Below are positions 57,805 through 64,000 of a DNA stretch of 64,000 bases, piece after piece; position 1 is the stretch's first letter, and every line of letters starts with the position of its first letter. This stretch comes from Thereva unica. Its lineage: Eukaryota > Arthropoda > Insecta > Diptera > Therevidae. Location: NCBI GenBank assembly GCA_949987705.1, contig OX465284.1:105707310-105771309 (forward strand), in the 5' to 3' direction. The position numbers and the translations under genes are program-made. A model generated the notes under the pieces. It was given only the letters and a program-made list of their open reading frames with translations, was not told the origin of the DNA and ran no database searches.

Positions 57805-59985
57805 AGCTCTGTATCCATCGAGTGTTTGAGCTCAACAATGCTTGTCGAACTAGATGAACACTTCGCAATACCGGACACAGTTTATATTTAGTTATGTTTC
57901 GTTCTATATACAGCACAAAGTACTCACAAACCACTTAAGCTGACGAATACAATTACTTGAGATAATTTTAAAAGGATGAAGCCAACGGAAATTACATTTT
58001 CCTTCCTTTTTTCTTTTAATTATTTACGAAGGAAATTGATTTATTATTAGTCGCCCTAGAAGAATGTAGAATGTTCCCTCGAAACCAGACCATAACTTAA
58101 TCGATTCCAAAACGAGACCTGAACTCTCGCGCTTTAAATATTGATGAGGTGTTGAGCTTCATAATATATTTCGTTTTTTTAAGGGTATTTGCAGCGACCT
58201 TACAGAGGCATCTACCCTAACTTAACATGGCACCCTTCAGCCTACCGAGGGGATTTATTCTCATTCCTTTTTTTTGGTAACTATGGTGGGCAGGTCCCCA
58301 AAGGGGGGTGGTAGACACGTTTGGTTTTTCTCATCGGGAGACAGGTTCTTGCAGAGACATTGTTTTGCTTGAATATCATTATTGGCTCTTCGCCATGGCT
58401 GCTTTTGTTCACATCCTGTTTTTGTTTCTTGTTGGTAGCCTTGTTGATATCCTTACGATGGCTGTAGGCATTAACTTTAAGCCCGTTCAAAATTTTTCAG
58501 CTTCTTAAATAATCTTGCAAATTGTTTGTCCCGCCGATTTTTCCTTTTTTTCTATTTTTTCTATTTCTCTATTTCTTTGGCTTTTTAGGCTCGTTTAAGT
58601 CTGGGTTTTCCGCGGGATATTCATGTAAAGGGAGTTAAATTCGTTTTGGGTGTGGCTTTTTTATTTGTTGACAATGCTAATAAGGATATACAAAAAGGAG
58701 CAACTAAGATCTCTTTAAAGTCGTAACTCCGGTTTTTTTGCTGGGAGGCGGTAATTTGCAAAAGCAGCAGTTTAGGCTGGAGTAAGATGGGAAGCAGTAA
58801 TTCTTCCTACATCGATAAAAAATATAGTTTAGTTTAATTTTAAAGGTATGAAAAAGTGAGTTTCTTTGACTTCTCGTTGGAATCGGAACTGTGGAAGTTA
58901 TTACCGCCGCTAGTTACTGCTGCGTTTTGCTAGTTTTCTCCTATCACTTTTACGAAGTTGTGTGCTGGGTGCTTCAGGCTGGGTGGCCGAATAGGCCAAC
59001 CTCAGACTCCCACACAACAAACTACAAATCTAGACAGTAGCCGATCGAAAAGTCAGACTGAACACTATCCGGTGTTGCTCGTCGGGAGGTCGTGGCCTGG
59101 GCAGACCTGGGCGTAACACCTTGTTGCGTGCATCACCCCTTACTTGTATCTATAGCGACCCCTTTAGGGCGGAAGCCGAGTACTTACTTAACGGAGCCAC
59201 AGGTCTGCCATTATCGGGCTTTTATTCCTTCATCACAAATAAAAATCTAACAAAAACTAAATCAAAAACAAAATCATTCTTTAAAGTGGATAATTTAATC
59301 ACAATATTTTCTTCATACAATAACCAAAGCTTGTGCTATATCAATACTAACATTACCGTGAACTTACAGATGTGGAAAATGAACAGTATCTTCAACGTTA
59401 TACAACTCAATAGAAGAACCAACGAAAATAAACCCACCCTGGTACCATGACGCTTTTGTTTTGTACATGCATTTACATCATTCACCTTATCAAACGAAAC
59501 ATTGAGTATTTAATACCTAAGTTCTCTGGATGCTTGTACCTTATGCGTTGTGATAATACCACATGCAAAAATAAATGTAATTGGAATGTGGCCACAAAGA
59601 TTTAAATCTGGTGAAAAAAAATGGGTAACGTATGTTTGAGACCTTCGATACAGTAAAATCACAAAACAGACAATGATGAGACGAAAAATTAAGGAAATAT
59701 TTTCGTAAGTCAGCAATCGATATTTTCTTTCAAGGAGAGAATATAGGTTGCTTCGCTGGGAGTAGTCTAGGCTCCTAGAGCCGTGCAAGAGCCAGTAGGG
59801 GGCTTATCCACCCTACCACATCAGGGTTTGGATTCTCATCGGTTCGTTTCGTGACCTCTGATCGCCGCTCTGCAAACTACTAAACTACAATAACTTTTAC
59901 CTTTGTTCATCCGCAGCAGAAACCTTTATCTCCACGGTCGAGCTATTTTTTCCGATCCCTTTGTTTTTTCCCCATTTTGTCCGCC
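57805..59985. other. No gene recognised
   Basis: A 69-codon minus-strand ORF at 58281-58490 (KNDxNKATNKKQK-like, charged) could be a scrap of a gag/ORF1 protein. A pyrimidine-rich tract lies at 58545-58585. The rest shows nothing. Confidence 0.35.
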
Positions 59986-59989
59986 TAAC

Positions 59990-60460
59990 TCGTTCTAAGC
60001 TCCCAAAAAAAATTAGAAGCATTCCGCCAAGTGGCTGCAAGGTGGATCTTGAGAAGGGTAATAGGCCCACCCCGTTACAGTTGTCGTATTAACCTATTAT
60101 CCAATTATCGTGGATTTACAGGAATTCCCTACTTTGGCGAACTCCCGAAGGAACGATTCAGTCAGGGATCTTTTGTACGCTCTGACGACAGCTTCTTTAG
60201 TTTTAATTGTGTTTTTGTACTCCCGGTCAAGGCATCTGTTCAGCCCAGGTTTCACAGACTTTGTTGAATGGGGAATGAACAAATGCATTCCTCTTTGTAT
60301 GATCCTGCTGACACGAAAAGCAGAAGAGTTGACGTTTTGGTTTAGGAAACACATGTCCCAGTCAGCGGATTGCACAAAATGTTTGAGCCTCAGCCGGTTG
60401 GTTATCCCATAGTGCCAGACAGTTCTCAGTCAGTTTGGTTGCAGTTTAAAGTTGGTATGG
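59990..60460 (-). pseudogene. CR1/Jockey-type LINE, endonuclease-RT linker
   Basis: On the minus strand: WHYGITNRLRLKHFVQSADW and DMCFLNQNVNSSAFRVSRII (frame 60412-60300), GMHLFIPHSTKSVKPGLNRC, then REYKNTIKTKEAVVRAYKRS. This region follows the endonuclease in CR1/L2/Jockey proteins ('..W......C...AI..KK.A...Y'). Open for 92 codons and then broken. It has the same segment as 15.5 and 19.4 kb but better kept. Confidence 0.7.
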
Positions 60461-60464
60461 GAAT

Positions 60465-62635
60465 CAATCATAATTTAGGCAGTCGTCAGTCAGGAGGTGA
60501 ATCGACTGCGACGTAGTATCTCCCTGGATGAGATGAAAATGGAAATGTCAAGGAGCTGGGTTAAGGAATCTCAAAATCGCTATTGCATGCGAGCTCATAT
60601 TTTCTTTATTTTATGGTGTGGAGTCTACCATTTGAGTAACTCAGTAGCTGAGCCAGCATCTTTCTCTTCCAGTTGATGACCCTACTCACGATTGGATGAT
60701 AAAAATCCCGAAATTTTTTTGCGAATAACATCATATTCTGAGATTGAGGCTTTTAGTACGTATATATACATGATGAGTTAAACTCAGATTGAACCTAAGT
60801 CAAACTACATGTAGACGCGAGTCAAGTTGAGTTAGGTTTGAGTGAACTCGACTTAGCTCTGCTACCTGGGTTGAGTTATTCTTAATGCATCACTTAATTT
60901 CACAGGATCAATTATTATTTTCTAGAGTGATAGGACATTGGACTGATCGAACTATTTTTGAACAAAATTCTATGCATTGGATATGCTTAAAGAAATTTAT
61001 TTAAAGAAGACATATAATGTGTTATAAAAATGCTTTCCACCAGGCGATATGCCTTATATACTGCTCTTTATCTGTATCACAAGAAATTGACAAAGAATTC
61101 TTTAACCTTTACACTCTTTATACTTACATCACTCCACTGCAAAACTTTTATGCACATTCCCTAAGTCTCTCTTCAAGATTAAATTCTTAAAATGTTTCTC
61201 CAATCACACACACAGTGTATCGAATGTATAAATATTTGCAACAAACTTGCACAAAGTTTGCACGTACAAATGTGCACTGAACCACAAATTGTCGTAGAGT
61301 AAATTGCCATTTCAAAGTGCACATCTATCTACAGAGTTTTGTTCTATGGACGTACTGAACATGCACGACAAAACTTCATAACGAAACAGCATCGGAATGA
61401 AATCATTTACAAGAATTTATGTTGTACGAAAAAAAAAGAATATTACTTAATAAGACATAAATTTCGTTTTATTAAAAGACCAGTGAAATTTATTTCCAAG
61501 AAATTGTTTATTATAAAAGCAGCAGCATCTGGTGTGGAGCTTCCATTTGTATTATCAGTGACTATGGCATGTATCGTCCCCTAAAACAAGTTTGCTGATA
61601 ATAGAGAGTAATAACACACACAATTGGTGGAGAAGTTGGACCACCCCCACAATACAAAAAATTGCTTTGTTCTTTCACATAATTAAAATTACTCTACCGT
61701 GATATGTATATGTGTTTATATTGTAGGTCCTTCTCCGGAAAAAGTCACTAAAGCTTTATACTATATACTTTTTTAGGGGTAGATATACATTTTATCCTTA
61801 AGGCATTATTAGCTCTCTCTCACAAAAAAAGGCGGGTACACCACAAAACTAAAGTGGAGTCCTTGATTTATGTTACCCCATGGAAACACAAAAAGGATTT
61901 TTCCTTCCAATATGAAATTGTTCTGCAGATTTTTAGATAAATGCATCTAGGATTTGGTAGATGCTTGGCAAAGCACGTACAGAGTATATCCAGTTGTAAT
62001 TTGAAAAAAAAAAAATCGGGGTTTTTTGGCTCTCAAAAGCATATTCCTGTACACACTGGATATAACGAGTATGCCGTAAAGTCCTTGTAAGTTGAGATGG
62101 ATCTTAAAAATTGAAAATGTTTTCCTCGAAATATTCTTCGTATTTGATTTGTTCGTGAAGCTACATACATATCAGTGACTCTTAAGAATCTTTTGCAATA
62201 TTTGTAAATATGTAGTTCACAAAAACGGATCAAAGATTTGGCATAATGATACAAAGCAAATTCTTGTCCTAAATGGTTAGATCTAAACGTCACTAATTCC
62301 TTTGAGGAGGTAGTCAAACTACCTGCTTACAGTGAGGAGAACCTATTCACTAATTCTATTCACCAGCCTGCGTCCTTGAGCTTAATACCAAAAAAACTCT
62401 CTGCTTAAACTTAAGATCTTGGAACCCACATTTACCTTTGCCTAGGAGCCCATCTTCTACCCAAGCCCGCCACATGACCTTGCGACCCTAACCATGACAA
62501 AAATAACCTAATTCTCTGTTCTCATGAAATAGAAAACATTATATATATGTATGTGGGGATCTGCTTTGATGAAATGTCATCAGCTGATTAGAATTCGAAG
62601 CGACAACGTCCAAGATTTTATTTGAGATAACTAAT
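60465..62635. other. No gene recognised
   Basis: Contains weak inverted GAGTT/AACTC repeats at 60780-60870, an 81-codon Lys/Arg-rich ORF at 61339 and a 94-codon minus-strand ORF at 62033-62317, none with a motif. AT-rich throughout. Confidence 0.4.
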
Positions 62636-62639
62636 CATT

Positions 62640-63633
62640 TGACTTTTTGCTCCTCCTTTATTCCACTTGCTTTTTTCGCTTGTAGTTGACGCACAACTAC
62701 CAAAACGTGAGTAATCTCGACACAACAAGCTCAACCAGAATTTCATTACGCTAAAACTCGTCGTGCGCCTTCCTGCAGTTCTATATTCTAAGGGCCTTTT
62801 CGCGGGTCAGTGTTACTTGCCTCGTACGCTGCAGCATTCGCCGAGTAGGGCGTTTGGCTGGCCGGTGGCGGCTTAATAATCGAGGGGCTAATATGTTACT
62901 CAAGCATAACCGCTTAAAATTTTTTTTGTAGGATTTAGCCATATCACAAGGTCGCCGGCAGGCGGTGCCGTCTCCCCCTTGAGGCCAAGTATTACCACAC
63001 ACTCACCGGTCGCAACTGCATGTGGTCTGCAGTCCAAGAAAATTGACAAAAGACTTTATGTGTTTGGTCATTTGTCGTCAGTTCATGCCAGAAGATCTTT
63101 ACTTCGATTAACTCTAAAGCTGTCAATTTACCGCAAGAATTCATGCCGTATCCACTCGGAACGGAAAACAAGGCGCAAAAGCCATCCACACTCATGTTCG
63201 CGCTTGTTCGCGGGTGCTCACGGCGTGAATCTGGAGCCGCCTTGAAGTTTTCGTTGAGACCATGAACGTTTTTGCACTTGAATGAACAACCTGCTATATG
63301 TACTAAGCTGTCGTTTTCATCTGTGTGTCTTTAGGGAATCATGACTTCACCTGCATGCCACGGCATGTCAGGCGGATAATTGAAGTCCACATCTTTCAGT
63401 CAGACTTAATAATGTGTGGCCTTCATCGGGCGCTGCCTGCCGACCTGGCCTGAAAGACCATGGCTTGACGGCGGCCTGTAATTGGGTTCTTTGGTGGAGA
63501 AACATGTTTTACTTAATTAAACCCAGTTTTTATAGCAGTTCTCCACTGTTTCTTGAGGAAAACAAATTACATGATATTTACCGAGACCCTTCCTCTCCCC
63601 CACGTGAGATTGGGTGAGATTTGGCTCGACTGA
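62640..63633 (-). mobile_element. Large reverse copy of the 1.34-kb TIR transposon, both ends missing
   Basis: Colinear in reverse with about 36988-37930 of the complete copy: CAACTACCAAAACGTGAG, GGCCTTTTCGCGG, GAGGCCAAGTATTACCA, CATCCACACTC, GGAGCCGCCTTGAAG..TTCGTTGAGACCATGAAC, CTGTGTGTCT, GGAGAAACATGTTT. At 63590-63633 it reaches the subterminal block CCCCCACGTGAGATT..GGCTCGAC and stops there, directly against LINE sequence. The outer 25-bp repeats are absent. Confidence 0.8.
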
Positions 63634-63639
63634 TAGGAG

Positions 63640-64000
63640 TTATTTGATAACAATATAATTGCAATTTTATTCCTACTCGATTTCTCAAAAGCATTTGACT
63701 CAGTTTACCATATGATGATACTTGAAAAATTAGGCAGACAATTTTTTTGAAAGTTATCTCCAGGAGCGTTCTCAAATTGTTAAGGCACAAGAGTACCACA
63801 AGGCTCTATCCTGGGCCCCTTCCTCTTCAGCCTTTATATAAAAATGCCTTTCCAAATGTTGTCGAACACTCTTCTTATCATTTATATGCCGAAGGGGTGC
63901 AGATCTATTTAAGCAAACCTCTTGAACGTGATGAGCCCTATCAAGTTGTCCTGCCTTGTCGTCAGCATAACACCTATTGATATCGAAAATCTGTTCCCAA
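63640..64000 (+). pseudogene. CR1/Jockey-type LINE RT, runs off the window
   Basis: The + strand shows IAILFLLDFSKAFDS-like sequence (ILLDFSKAFDSVYH, about 63680), GVPQGSILGPFLFSLY (about 63790) and HLYAEGVQIYLS (about 63880), where the catalytic YADD box reads YAEG. Wording is close to the 56.4-57.8 kb element, so it is the same family. Frameshifts are present. Confidence 0.75.

Noticed and set aside
61621..61645. Eighth primer binding site (AATTGGTGGAGAAGTTGG)
   Set aside because: Only the first six bases of TGGTGGCAGCGG agree and no LTR-like end precedes it.

Overview
The window is AT-rich eukaryotic nuclear DNA. Its one intact protein gene is a six-exon DEG/ENaC channel of the pickpocket (ppk) family, so the source is an insect, most likely a fly (inference from the ppk family and the repeat types; the species cannot be named). 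I see no tRNA or rRNA gene, CRISPR array or bacterial-style operon. Nearly everything else recognisable is decayed mobile DNA.

Layout. 0-10 kb: LINE fragments on both strands (about 1.9-3.7, 6.3-6.5 and 7.1-7.5 kb) and three foldback (MITE-like) elements near 1.5, 5.9 and 9.2 kb. 10-19.5 kb: a dispersed repeat in two copies (10.3 and 17.5 kb), the second interrupted by a LINE 3' end; a run of six perfect heat-shock-factor pentamers at 12.16 kb; a tRNA-derived SINE at 14.3 kb; small LINE pieces at 15.5 and 19.4 kb. 20-24.7 kb: the ppk gene on the + strand, with a decayed antisense LINE filling intron 2 and a short terminal-inverted-repeat element in intron 5. 25-36 kb: LINE fragments and four copies of an LTR-retrotransposon primer binding site for tRNA-Leu. 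36.9-38.3 kb: a 1.34-kb DNA transposon without an evident transposase, with relatives at 14.7 and 62.6 kb. 39.6-41.7 kb: two Ty3/gypsy pol fragments facing away from each other across a 210-bp array of 21 ten-base units. 43.6-47.6 kb: LINE pieces and a second SINE copy. 49.5-54.1 kb: three more tRNA-Leu primer sites, a gypsy integrase remnant, a duplicated small coding-like segment and a cluster of ATGGCGGC motifs. 56.4-64 kb: CR1/Jockey-type LINEs on both strands and the second large copy of the 1.34-kb element, broken against a LINE that runs off the window.

Only the ppk gene looks functional. It should encode a two-pass trimeric cation channel subunit at the plasma membrane. The transposon reading frames I could follow carry stops or frameshifts, and two of the reverse transcriptase active-site boxes are mutated. 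The most distinctive non-gene signals are the 1.34-kb element with inverted ends but directly repeated G-rich subterminal blocks, the seven same-strand tRNA-Leu primer sites, the phase-perfect 10-bp array between two gypsy fragments, and the heat-shock element.
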